Part shown: piece by piece, positions 7,724 to 16,458 of the stretch
Position numbering within the stretch: the stretch's first letter is position 1
Layout: the number at the start of each line of letters is the position of its first letter
Assembly: GCF_028595305.1 (NCBI RefSeq)
Contig: NZ_JAQQXS010000016.1
Location: 38,718 to 102,717, forward strand
Source of the DNA: Roseateles koreensis
Lineage (GTDB): Bacteria; Pseudomonadota; Gammaproteobacteria; Burkholderiales; Burkholderiaceae_C
Length of the DNA stretch: 64,000 bases
Direction: 5' to 3'
Notes under the pieces: model-generated
Told to the model about the DNA's origin: nothing
What the model saw: the letters and a program-made list of their open reading frames with translations, nothing else
Databases searched by the model: none
Made by a program: the position numbers and the translations under genes

Positions 7724-9877
7724 ATGAGCTATTCCCCGCCGATCTCCCGTTCTTGTCGATCTCCTTCGCAGATTTCTTTGGCCGCGGCCTTGATCTGCAG
7801 CTCTTTCTTGGCGCATGCACAGGAGCGCCCCGCGAAAGAAGACGACAAGCCGCAGCAACTGGCTATGGCCAATGTGCTGGAAACGGTGGAAGTCAGTGGC
7901 CGGCATTACGACAATGCCGTGGGCAGCAGCGATGCAGCCTCGCAAGGCGTGGTGCGAGCCGAGTTGCTGAAGAGCCGGCCTTTGTTGAGGCCCGGTGAGG
8001 TGCTGGAAACGGTGCCAGGTCTCGTCGTCACTCAGCACTCGGGCGATGGCAAGGCCAATCAGTATTTTTTGCGCGGTTTCAATTTAGACCATGGCACCGA
8101 CTTCGCCACCACGGTCGATGGACTGCCGGTCAATATGCCCAGTCATGGCCATGGCCAGGGCTATTCGGACTTGAATTTTTTGATGCCCGAGTTGGTCGAT
8201 CGCATTGAGTACCGTAAAGGGCCTTACTTCGCGGGCAATGGCGATTTTGCGGCCGCCGGTTCGGCCGATATGCTGCTGCAGCGCCGCCTGAGAGCGCCTT
8301 TTGTGCAGCTGACCTTGGGGGGAGGAGGCTATCGCCGTGGCTTGTTGGCGGGCTCCTCCGACTTGAATGCTGGCCTGCATCTGCTGGGTGCCGTCGAAGT
8401 GATGCGCAACGACGGGCCCTGGACCTTGAAAGAAGGGCTGCACCGCAACAATGCCGTGCTGAGTCTGAGCAAGGGGAATGCGCAAGCAGGCTGGTCAGCC
8501 AGCTTGATGGCGTATGACGCCCGTTGGAATTCCACCGACCAAGTGCCGCAACGTCTGGTGCAAGCCGGCCGCTACGACGGCAAGCCATTTGGCCGATTCG
8601 ACGCGGTGGACCCCACAGATGGCGGCGAAACCTCGCGCAGCAGCCTGTCTTTTGAATGGCACGATGCCGATGCGCATGGCAGCACCCACTGGGCGGCCTA
8701 TGCCTTGGACTATCGCCTCAAGCTGTTCTCCAATTTCACCTACGCCATGGACCGGCCGGGGATGGGTGACCAGTTCTCGCAGCAGGACCAGCGCCATGTT
8801 TATGGGCTTTCAGCCAAACGCGTCATCCAACACAAGTTGGGCGGGTTCGAGGCGAGCAGCGAGCTCGGCCTCCAACTGCGCCACGACAACATCCGCGTCG
8901 GCTTGTATGACAGCCAGGCACGCGTGTTGAGTGCGACAACGCGTGATGATGAAGTGCGTCAAAGCTTGGCCAGCGTCTATGCGCAAACCGGTGTTGAATG
9001 GTCGCCCAAGTTTCGATCGGTGCTGGGCTTGCGCCTAGACCGCCTGGACGCCCGGGTGAACAGTTTGCTGCAGCCGCTCAACTCCGGCACGGCCGGGCAG
9101 ACCTTGCTGTCGCCCAAGCTTTCGCTGGTGATGGGGCCCTGGAACAAGACTGAGTTCTTCTTCAACGCGGGCAGCGGTTTCCACAGCAATGATGCACGTG
9201 GCATGACGGCGGCTGTCGACCCTAAATCGGGCGAAGCGCAGGAGCGTGTACCCGGCCTGGTCAGGGCCAGGGGCGCCGAGATTGGCACGCGCACGGAGTG
9301 GTTGCCCGGCCTGCAAAGCTCGCTGTCCTTGTGGCAGTTGAACTTTGATTCAGAGCTGATTTACTCCGGCGACTCGGGCACCACTTCCGCACAAGGGCCC
9401 AGTCGCCGCTACGGCGTGGAGTGGAACAACCACTGGCTGCCCACGCCCGGGCTGCAGATCGATCTGGACATGGCCTGGACGCATGCGCGATTCAAATTTG
9501 ATGCGAGCGATGACATCACTGTCGGTCGTTACATCCCCAACTCGGTGGACCAAGTCGTCACCGGCACGGTCACGCTGAATGATCTCGGCCCCTGGTCCAT
9601 GAGCCTGACCGAGCGCTATATCGGCAGCGGCCCCTTGAGCGCTGACAACAGCGTGCGTTCCGAGTCATCGCTGATCAGCAATCTGCGCCTTGGCCGCAGT
9701 CTGGGACCCAAGATGCAGCTGAATCTGGACGTGCTCAATCTTTTCGATCGCCGCTACAACGACATCGAGTACTTTTATGCCACCCAGCTCAAGGGTGAGC
9801 CCGCGCCGGTGAACGGCAAGGTCATCCACCCCGGTGAGCCACGCACCTTGCGCTTGACGCTGAAGGCACAGTTCTGA
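7724..9877 (+). CDS. TonB-dependent receptor, probable nickel uptake
   Basis: The 717-residue outer-membrane protein has a signal peptide ending near FLAHAQ, a plug domain (LETVPGLVVTQHSGDGKANQ, then GFNLDHGTDFATTVDGLPVN and a SHGHGQGY stretch) and a C-terminal 22-strand barrel ending in a Phe (LRLTLKAQF). The start at 7724 is supported by GAGG at 7714-7717; the reading frame opens earlier at 7685. The family alone does not tell the substrate. The adjacent nikR gene and the NikR-type palindrome before it make a nickel chelate the best guess. A role in cobalt or another metal remains possible. Confidence 0.85.
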   Translation: MSYSPPISRSCRSPSQISLAAALICSSFLAHAQERPAKEDDKPQQLAMANVLETVEVSGRHYDNAVGSSDAASQGVVRAELLKSRPLLRPGEVLETVPGLVVTQHSGDGKANQYFLRGFNLDHGTDFATTVDGLPVNMPSHGHGQGYSDLNFLMPELVDRIEYRKGPYFAGNGDFAAAGSADMLLQRRLRAPFVQLTLGGGGYRRGLLAGSSDLNAGLHLLGAVEVMRNDGPWTLKEGLHRNNAVLSLSKGNAQAGWSASLMAYDARWNSTDQVPQRLVQAGRYDGKPFGRFDAVDPTDGGETSRSSLSFEWHDADAHGSTHWAAYALDYRLKLFSNFTYAMDRPGMGDQFSQQDQRHVYGLSAKRVIQHKLGGFEASSELGLQLRHDNIRVGLYDSQARVLSATTRDDEVRQSLASVYAQTGVEWSPKFRSVLGLRLDRLDARVNSLLQPLNSGTAGQTLLSPKLSLVMGPWNKTEFFFNAGSGFHSNDARGMTAAVDPKSGEAQERVPGLVRARGAEIGTRTEWLPGLQSSLSLWQLNFDSELIYSGDSGTTSAQGPSRRYGVEWNNHWLPTPGLQIDLDMAWTHARFKFDASDDITVGRYIPNSVDQVVTGTVTLNDLGPWSMSLTERYIGSGPLSADNSVRSESSLISNLRLGRSLGPKMQLNLDVLNLFDRRYNDIEYFYATQLKGEPAPVNGKVIHPGEPRTLRLTLKAQF

Positions 9878-9911
9878 GCCGGATCCTGGCGTTCAAGGCC
9901 CAATGGATGTG

Positions 9912-9948
9912 CCCATGCGGGCGACGACTAACTCGCCACCTGCATGGG
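9912..9948. terminator. Hairpin between convergent genes
   Basis: CCCATGC (9912-9918) pairs with GCATGGG (9942-9948), and an inner GGCGA/TCGCC pairing extends the stem. It sits between the stop of the receptor gene and the stop of macB, which converge. There is no T-run, so it would be a weak intrinsic terminator or an RNA-stabilising hairpin. Confidence 0.4.
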
Positions 9949-9963
9949 AGCCGTAGCGCTTGA

Positions 9964-11958
9964 TTACGCCCGCGCCAGCGCCTCGACCGGATCAAGCTTT
10001 GCCGCGCTGCGGGCGGGCATGAAGCCGAAGACCACGCCGATCAGGGTGGACACGCCGAAGGCGCCCAGGATCGCCGTGCTGGAAAAAGTCATGCGGAAGT
10101 CACCGGCGAATTGATCAAACACCGCGCCGCAAGCCAGGGCCAGGCTGATGCCCAGCCCCCCGCCGATCAGGCAGACCAGAATCGCCTCGATCAGGAACTG
10201 CCGCAGGATGTCGTTCTGCCGTGCGCCCACCGCCATGCGCACGCCAATCTCCTGGGTGCGCTCAGTGACCGACACCAACATGATGTTCATCACGCCGATG
10301 CCGCCCACCAGCAGCGAGATCAGCGCGATGGACGAGATCAGCAAGGTGATCGTCGCCGTCGTCTGTTCAACCGTCTGGCGGATGCTGTCGGTGTTCATCA
10401 GGAAAAAATCTTCCTTGCCGTGGCGCTGCGTTAGCAGCTTGCGCACGGCTTGTTCGGCCACGCTGCTGGGCACGCTGTCGTTGACGCGCACCGAGATGGT
10501 TTGCAGATAGTCTTGGCCGTTGATGCGATTCATGGCCGTGGTGTACGGGATCCAGATGTTGAGTGAATCGTCGTTGCCGAAAGCGCGTGTCTTTTTGGCC
10601 GTTACGCCGACGATGCGTACCGGCACCGTGCCGATCAGGATTACTTCACCCAGTGCGGTTTCACCGTTAGGGAACAGGCGCTTGCGCGTGTTCTCGTCGA
10701 TCACCGCTTCTTGCGCACGCTGCAGCACGGCTTGCGCGCCAAAGGCCTGCCCGCTCGCCAGCGTGTAGCCGTTGACGCGAAAGTACTGCTCGCCGACGCC
10801 GCTCACGCTGCTGCTGACGTCGACGTTGCGGTAGCGCAGGCCGGCGCTGACCACCACCGAAGGCGTGGCGCTGTCCACAAAGGGCAACTCGGCCAAGGCC
10901 CGCATGTCGGCGATGCGCAGGGTGCGCACGGCAGCGGCACGCCGGTCGCCAAAGCCCTTGCCGGGCATGACCTGGATGGTGTTGGTACCCATCGAGCTGA
11001 TGTCGGCCAGGATGCGTTGCCGAGAGCCATCTCCCAATGCAACGACGGACACCACCGAGGCGATGCCGATGATGATGCCCAGCATCGTCAGCAAGGTGCG
11101 CATGCGGTGGCTCAGCATGGCCCGTATGGCCATGCGGGCCGCCTCGGCAATGCGGCCGAACAGGGCGCCTACCGCGGAGCGCGCCGGCCTGCTCTTTTCT
11201 TTGGGGTTGCCGCTGCGATGGTGCGGCTGGGCTGCGGCCGTGCTGCTGTGGCTGCTGTTGTTGTTGTTGTTGCGTCGGTCCGCGACGATCTCGCCGTCGC
11301 TGATCTCGATCACCCGCTGCGCATGGGCGGCGACTTGCGCGTCATGGGTGACCAGGATGATGGTGTGGCCTTCGGCGTTGAGCTCCGCGAGGATCTTCAT
11401 CACCTCGCGGCCGCTGGCTTGGTCCAGCGCGCCGGTGGGCTCGTCGGCCAGGATCACGTCGCCACCGTTCATCAATGCACGCGCGATCGAGACACGCTGC
11501 TGCTGACCCCCCGAGAGCTGACCGGGTCGGTGCGTCAGGCGTTCGTTGAGCCCCAGCCGTGTGAGCAAGTCGCGGGCCCGCGTGTGGCGCGAGGCGGCGG
11601 CGGTGCCGGCGTAGATGGCCGGGATCTCGACGTTGCCGAGCGCCGAGAGGTCGCCCAGCAATTGGTAGCGCTGGAAGATAAAGCCGAAGTGCTCGCGGCG
11701 TAGCCGGGCGCGCTCATCCGGCGCCATCTCGCCGGTCTCCTGGCCGGCGACGCAGTAGCTGCCGCGCGTGGGCCGGTCGAGGCAGCCGAGAATGTTCATC
11801 AAGGTTGACTTGCCCGAGCCCGACGGCCCCATGATCGCGACCATCTCGCCCGCTTCGATGCGCAGGTCGATATTGCGCAGCACGGCCACCACGCCGTCCC
11901 CGGCCGGGAATTCGCGCGTCAGGCCACGCAGTTCCAACAAGGCTGCCATGCCGCTCAC
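9964..11958 (-). CDS. macB: MacB-type ABC exporter, fused ATPase-permease
   Basis: The 664-residue inner-membrane protein joins an N-terminal ATPase (Walker [10 protein letters not shown], signature LSGGQQQR, Walker B with DEPTGALD) to four membrane helices and a large periplasmic MacB domain between helices 1 and 2. The C-terminal FtsX-like part contains [21 protein letters not shown]. It works with MacA and an outer membrane factor to export macrolides, lipopeptides or siderophores. Its GTG start overlaps the macA stop by 4 nt. The linker after the ATPase has five consecutive Asn (residues 230-234) encoded by five AAC repeats, followed by a Ser/His-rich stretch. Confidence 0.92.
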   Translation of the reverse strand: MSGMAALLELRGLTREFPAGDGVVAVLRNIDLRIEAGEMVAIMGPSGSGKSTLMNILGCLDRPTRGSYCVAGQETGEMAPDERARLRREHFGFIFQRYQLLGDLSALGNVEIPAIYAGTAAASRHTRARDLLTRLGLNERLTHRPGQLSGGQQQRVSIARALMNGGDVILADEPTGALDQASGREVMKILAELNAEGHTIILVTHDAQVAAHAQRVIEISDGEIVADRRNNNNNSSHSSTAAAQPHHRSGNPKEKSRPARSAVGALFGRIAEAARMAIRAMLSHRMRTLLTMLGIIIGIASVVSVVALGDGSRQRILADISSMGTNTIQVMPGKGFGDRRAAAVRTLRIADMRALAELPFVDSATPSVVVSAGLRYRNVDVSSSVSGVGEQYFRVNGYTLASGQAFGAQAVLQRAQEAVIDENTRKRLFPNGETALGEVILIGTVPVRIVGVTAKKTRAFGNDDSLNIWIPYTTAMNRINGQDYLQTISVRVNDSVPSSVAEQAVRKLLTQRHGKEDFFLMNTDSIRQTVEQTTATITLLISSIALISLLVGGIGVMNIMLVSVTERTQEIGVRMAVGARQNDILRQFLIEAILVCLIGGGLGISLALACGAVFDQFAGDFRMTFSSTAILGAFGVSTLIGVVFGFMPARSAAKLDPVEALARA

Positions 11959-13193
11959 ATCCGTGGCGGTGGGCCGGAGGACTGTGCAGGCGCGCCGCCT
12001 GGCGCAGCGGCCTCACTGGTGACCACCCGGTCGCCCAGCGCCAGCCCCTCCAGCACCTGGGCCTTGACCCGGTTGTCCAGGCCGATGCGCACGGGCTTGT
12101 CAACGATGCGCGGGCCTTCCAGCACGCGCACGGTGTAGCGGCCATCCTTGCCTTTGCTGCCCAACGCGGCGCTTGGCACCATCAGCACGTTTTTCACCTG
12201 CGCCAGTACGATGGTGGTTTGCGCCGTCATGTTGATGCGCAGTTTGCCCTGCGGATTGGGCACGTCGAAGATGCCGTTGTAGTAAATCGCGCTGGTGGTG
12301 CCGGTGCTCGCGGTGCTGGTGGTCGTGTCGGTCGCCAGGGTCGTTGGCCCGGGTTCGACCGCGCGCAGCTTGACCTCGATGCGTTTGTCCGGCTCGCCGA
12401 GCAGGCTGAAGTAGACCGGCATGCCGGGCTTGACCCGTGGCACATCGGCTTCAGAGATTTGCGCCTTGACGGTCATGGTGTCCAGCCTTGCCAGCTTGAT
12501 GATGGTTGGCGCAGACTGGTTGGCGTTGACGGTCTGCCCTTGCTCGGTCACCACGGCCACCACCGTACCGTCCATCGGCGCCGTTACTCGTGTGTAGCCA
12601 AGGTTGACCTTGGCGGTATCGGCCGCCAGCCGGGCTTGCACGATCTGCGCTTGCAGCACGGCGATGTCGGCCTTGCTGGTGTCCAGCGTGGCTTCGGCGG
12701 CTTCCAGGTCGGCGCGGGCGCCGGCGTCAACCGCAACCAACTCACGCAGGCGGGCGGCGGCCAGTTGTGCCTGTTTCAACGCTGCTTGTTTGGAGCGCAA
12801 TTGCGCCTCGGCAATGTCCAGCGCGGCGGCCGCGTTGCGCACGGTGTTCTGCTGCGTCAGTGCCTCGATCTCAGCAATTAACTGGCCCTGCTTCACGGTA
12901 TCGCCCAACGCCACGGTCAGGCGTTTGACTTCACCGGTGACTTGCGCGCCAACGCTGACCAGCTTGGCCGCGCCGATGGTGCCCGTGGCCAGCACGGCCT
13001 CCTCGATGTCACCTTGCTCAACCGGCGAGGTCGCCACCTGTGGGGCCGGCGGCGGGGTGAACCACATGCGCTTGGCGATCCATCCCAACCCGAGCAGCAA
13101 CAGCGTTAGCATGACCAAGCGCCATGGGCTGAACCAGTGACGCAGTCCACTGCGCGGCTTGGCGGTTTGATGCACAGCTTCGCTACTTGTCAT
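11955..13193 (-). CDS. macA: MacA-like periplasmic adaptor protein
   Basis: The 412-residue membrane-fusion protein has one N-terminal membrane anchor ([20 protein letters not shown]), a biotinyl-lipoyl half-domain ([21 protein letters not shown]), a long coiled-coil hairpin (about residues 105-190) and a beta-barrel domain. It couples MacB to the outer membrane factor. The ATG at 13193 overlaps the stop of the upstream gene by 4 nt, and its own stop overlaps the macB GTG, so the three genes are translationally coupled. Confidence 0.92.
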   Translation of the reverse strand: MTSSEAVHQTAKPRSGLRHWFSPWRLVMLTLLLLGLGWIAKRMWFTPPPAPQVATSPVEQGDIEEAVLATGTIGAAKLVSVGAQVTGEVKRLTVALGDTVKQGQLIAEIEALTQQNTVRNAAAALDIAEAQLRSKQAALKQAQLAAARLRELVAVDAGARADLEAAEATLDTSKADIAVLQAQIVQARLAADTAKVNLGYTRVTAPMDGTVVAVVTEQGQTVNANQSAPTIIKLARLDTMTVKAQISEADVPRVKPGMPVYFSLLGEPDKRIEVKLRAVEPGPTTLATDTTTSTASTGTTSAIYYNGIFDVPNPQGKLRINMTAQTTIVLAQVKNVLMVPSAALGSKGKDGRYTVRVLEGPRIVDKPVRIGLDNRVKAQVLEGLALGDRVVTSEAAAPGGAPAQSSGPPPRM

Positions 13194-14590
13194 TGTTCTT
13201 TCCATCCCCCGCCCAGCACTTTGTAGAGGGCGATCCGGTTGTTCTGCTCGGTGAGCCGCAGCGCGATCAAGGCCTGTTGCGCCGCATAAGACGAGCGTTC
13301 TGCGTCCAGCACTTCCAGCATGCCGGTCCGGCCACTCTGAAATTGCGCGCGCGCCAGGCTCAATTGACGCTCTGAGCTGGCCAGCAGCGCCGCTTGCGCC
13401 GCCAGGCGCTCCGTCAGCATGGTGCGCTCGATCAAGGCGTCGCGCACCTCTTTGAACGCGGTCTGCACGGCCTTGTCGTACTGCGCCACGGCAATGTCGC
13501 GATTCACCTCTGCGATCTCGACATTGGCGCGATTGCCGCCCCCATCAAAGATCGGCACCGACAAGCCGGGGCCAAAGCTCCAGTTGCCGTTGCTGGACTT
13601 GAACAGCCCCGAGAGCTCCGTGCTGGCCGTCCCTGCGGAAGCTGTCAGCGCAATGCGAGGGAACAGCGCGGCACGTGCCGCACCGATATTGGCCGTGCTG
13701 GCTTGCAGCTGATGCTCTGCTTGCAGCACGTCGGGGCGGCGCTGCAAAACGCTAGAAGGCACGCCGGCCGGCAGTTCTGGCAGCAGGCTCACCGCGCTCA
13801 GGCTCTCTTGGCTGGCGGGCGTCAAGGCATCGGGCAAGGCAGCGCCGAGCAACAGTTCAAGCGCATGACGATCTTGTGCGACTTGCGTGGCGAGCGCTGC
13901 CAAGTCAACGCGCGCACTGTCAACGCTGGACTGCGACTGCGCCATCGCCAGGCCGGTGATGGCGCCCAGGTCGTGGCGGCGGGTGTCGAGGGTCAGGCTT
14001 TGCCTGCGGCTGGCCAGCGTTTGCCGCGTGAGCTGCTCGCGCTCCAGATCGGCGGCCAAATTGAGCCAGGCGTTGGCCGTCGCGGCGACCAGGCTGATCT
14101 GCACACTGCGTCGGGCTTCGTCGCTGGCCAGATAACTTTGCAGCGCTGCGGCATTGAGATTCTTGACGCGGCCGAACAGGTCCAACTCGTAAGCTGAAAG
14201 ATTGGCACTGGCGGAAAAATTGTTGCTCGCGAAGCCCGTGCCACCCGAGCGCGTGGCCGCAGCACCTGCCGTCATGGTGGGCCCCGTCGCCGCGTCTTGG
14301 ATGCGGTACTGGGCGCGGGCGCTCTGCACATTCAACAAGGCCACGCGCAGATCGCGGTTGTTCGCGAGCGCCAGTTCGATCGTGCCGCCCAGTCGAGGCT
14401 CGGTGAAGAACTCACGCCAGCCCAAGTCGGCAGCGTCCCGCGCAGCCCCAGCGCGGGTCGAGGTGGCGCCTGAATCTTTGGCCGAGGCGACGGCAGGCTC
14501 AGGCCGCACATAAGTGGGCGCCAGATCGGCACACGCACTGAGCGCCGCGGCGAAGGGCAAGGCCCAAATCAAACGGGAGGGGACGGTCAT
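13190..14590 (-). CDS. Outer membrane efflux factor, NodT/TolC type
   Basis: The 466-residue protein is a lipoprotein outer membrane factor. The lipobox FAAALSAC precedes the first cysteine, and two tandem OEP repeats follow, each with long coiled-coil helices (SARAQYRIQDAATGPTM in repeat 1, AQYDKAVQTAFKEVRDALIE in repeat 2). It forms the trimeric exit duct for the MacAB pump encoded immediately downstream. The ATG at 14590 puts the signal peptide at the N-terminus; the frame opens 30 nt earlier. The 230 nt upstream are AT-rich in part and probably hold the operon promoter. Confidence 0.9.
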   Translation of the reverse strand: MTVPSRLIWALPFAAALSACADLAPTYVRPEPAVASAKDSGATSTRAGAARDAADLGWREFFTEPRLGGTIELALANNRDLRVALLNVQSARAQYRIQDAATGPTMTAGAAATRSGGTGFASNNFSASANLSAYELDLFGRVKNLNAAALQSYLASDEARRSVQISLVAATANAWLNLAADLEREQLTRQTLASRRQSLTLDTRRHDLGAITGLAMAQSQSSVDSARVDLAALATQVAQDRHALELLLGAALPDALTPASQESLSAVSLLPELPAGVPSSVLQRRPDVLQAEHQLQASTANIGAARAALFPRIALTASAGTASTELSGLFKSSNGNWSFGPGLSVPIFDGGGNRANVEIAEVNRDIAVAQYDKAVQTAFKEVRDALIERTMLTERLAAQAALLASSERQLSLARAQFQSGRTGMLEVLDAERSSYAAQQALIALRLTEQNNRIALYKVLGGGWKEQ

Positions 14591-14823
14591 GCGAAATTCA
14601 TGAAATCTTGTCCTCAGCAAAAGGCTGAAAAGGCTAGCGAGTTGATCGGCCCTAGCTTACCCAGTCTATGTTGCTCGTTTGTGTGAGATTTATAAAATGT
14701 ATGACTTTAATATTCCCCAAAACCCCCATGCGGGCGGCAACATTGAAAGGGCCGGCCCGGCTGGCCTCGCCTGGGCTTTCACTCGCCCTTCACTCAGCCC
14801 TTCACGCTACCCTTCAGCCAGGC

Positions 14824-15789
14824 TCAAAACCCGTAGCGCAAGCCCAGCGAGAAAGTCACTTTGGGTTCCAGTTGAAGCCCGGTGACGTGCTGGTAGATCG
14901 GTACTTGCACGAAGCCATAACCCTGGAGTTGCTCGGTCAAGGCCACGGTGGCGCCTGGGCTTAAGTACACCAGGGTGGAGCCGGAGTTGGGGGCGTCGGC
15001 GTTGTCGCCCGACTCCCTGCCTTCATGCCGAAGGTTCAATTGCAGCTGCGGCACGATGCCGCTCTCGCTCACGTAGCGCAGGCCGGCCGTCAGGGTGGTG
15101 GTCACGCCGGGTTTGAATTGGTCCTTGGTGCTCAAGGGTGCTTGAACCAGCACTTGGCCGAAGTAGTCCAGCCCGGCGCCGATGCTGCCGAAGTGGTAGG
15201 CGCCGACAAGCAAGTCGGTGGAGCCCGTGCCGGCTTGCAGGCCGCGGTCCAGTGGCTGGTCGGCTTGCGGGCCGCCGTTGAAGTTCACGTCGATGGCGCC
15301 CGTGGGCAGTTTCAGGCCGAACAGCAGGCCCCAGGAGCGCTCGGCGTTGAAGCCGCGATAGCGGCCCAGCACACGCGCATCGCCAAAGCTTGATGAGCGG
15401 GAGCTCGACAGGTCGGTGTCGCCCGCGGCAATGGTCGTGTGTGAACGGCTGATGTAGGGCAGTTGCAGGCTCACGCCCCAATCGGCGTTGATCCCGTAGT
15501 CGGCCGTGAGTGTGGTGACGTGGTTGGTGGTGCGCTGCTGAATTTCCTGCTCATTGGGGAAGGTGAGACTGCTGCGATTCATCGTGCCGGTGCCGCTGCG
15601 CAGTTGGTCTTGGTCGAAGTAGTCGTGGCGCAAATCCAGCGTCAGGCCGGCGTCGGCCTTGAAGCCTTGGCTGGCCCAGTCTGAATTGAGCAGGCAGCCG
15701 CAGGAGGAGCAGGCTTGGGCGGCGCCGGATGCGAGCAGGCTCGCGGCCACGGCGCTGAGCGCCCAAGCGGGAAAGGAGGTGATGTTCAT
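14824..15789 (-). CDS. Outer-membrane beta-barrel protein with CSSCGC N-terminus
   Basis: The 321-residue protein has a signal peptide (residues 1-26) and a mature end starting with Cys27, Cys30 and Cys32 (CSSCGC). Repeated amphipathic strands follow, and it ends in Phe (LGLRYGF) as outer-membrane barrels do. It resembles MetA-type/transporter barrels of unknown substrate. The cysteine cluster could bind copper, or Cys27 could be lipidated, though the -2 residue is unusual for a lipobox. It is 219 nt after the DUF2946 gene on the same strand, which supports a metal-related theme, but this is inference. The start at 15789 fits the signal peptide. Confidence 0.75.
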   Translation of the reverse strand: MNITSFPAWALSAVAASLLASGAAQACSSCGCLLNSDWASQGFKADAGLTLDLRHDYFDQDQLRSGTGTMNRSSLTFPNEQEIQQRTTNHVTTLTADYGINADWGVSLQLPYISRSHTTIAAGDTDLSSSRSSSFGDARVLGRYRGFNAERSWGLLFGLKLPTGAIDVNFNGGPQADQPLDRGLQAGTGSTDLLVGAYHFGSIGAGLDYFGQVLVQAPLSTKDQFKPGVTTTLTAGLRYVSESGIVPQLQLNLRHEGRESGDNADAPNSGSTLVYLSPGATVALTEQLQGYGFVQVPIYQHVTGLQLEPKVTFSLGLRYGF

Positions 15790-16008
15790 GGCAATGCCGA
15801 TCAGCGGGGGGCGTACAAGCGTGGGCGACGATGGCCGCGGCGCGAGGCGCGCAGGGCAGGGTGGCAATGATGCAAACGGCTTGTCCGCCGGGTGAGTTCA
15901 AAGTGCCGGGCGCTGATGGAAGCTTCAGGAAGCTTCCGGGCGCCGGCAGTATGGAAGCGGGCGGCCCGCGCAGTTTGAAGGCTGCTGCGCAAGGGCCGGG
16001 CTTGACGC

Positions 16009-16419
16009 TCAGGCCGCTGACGGCGGGCCGCGCGCCTCACTGCTGCGCCAGACATGGCTGCCTTGGCTGGCGCTGTAATAGCGCATCGGCATGGGGCGGG
16101 CGTGGGCGGCAGTGCGTGAATGCAGGCTCAAATCCTGCGGCGGCGGCATCGAGTCGGCGGCAGGGTGGGCGCAAGTGCCGACAGCGCCGCAGTGCAGTTT
16201 GAAGATGCCGTGAACATCCGCGTTGTCGTCAGCAGCGCCCGCGCCCTTGCGGGCGCTGGGTGAAACCATGCTGCTACTGCACAGTTGGCTCCAGGGCGCC
16301 ACATCACCGCGCAGCGCGGCCAGGCCTTGCGAAAAAGCGGGCATGACCGCAGCCAGCCACAAGGTCAGGATGACCCCGTAGCGAATCAACAGGCTAGGAC
16401 GGCACGGGTGGGTAGACAC
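16009..16419 (-). CDS. DUF2946 family protein
   Basis: The 136-residue protein starts with a hydrophobic segment (LIRYGVILTLWLAAVMPAFS), has a CSSS motif near residue 47, a Cys/His-containing middle (LHCGAVGTCAH) and ends with HVWRSSEARGPPSAA. That ending, together with a proline-rich stretch, is characteristic of DUF2946 proteins, which are often linked to copper or TonB-receptor genes. No molecular function is established. It lies 40 nt downstream of icmF and upstream of the CSSCGC barrel gene, all on the minus strand. Confidence 0.75.
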   Translation of the reverse strand: MSTHPCRPSLLIRYGVILTLWLAAVMPAFSQGLAALRGDVAPWSQLCSSSMVSPSARKGAGAADDNADVHGIFKLHCGAVGTCAHPAADSMPPPQDLSLHSRTAAHARPMPMRYYSASQGSHVWRSSEARGPPSAA

Positions 16420-16458
16420 GACCGCGATTCTACGCCCGGGCCGCCTTGATTCATGGCA

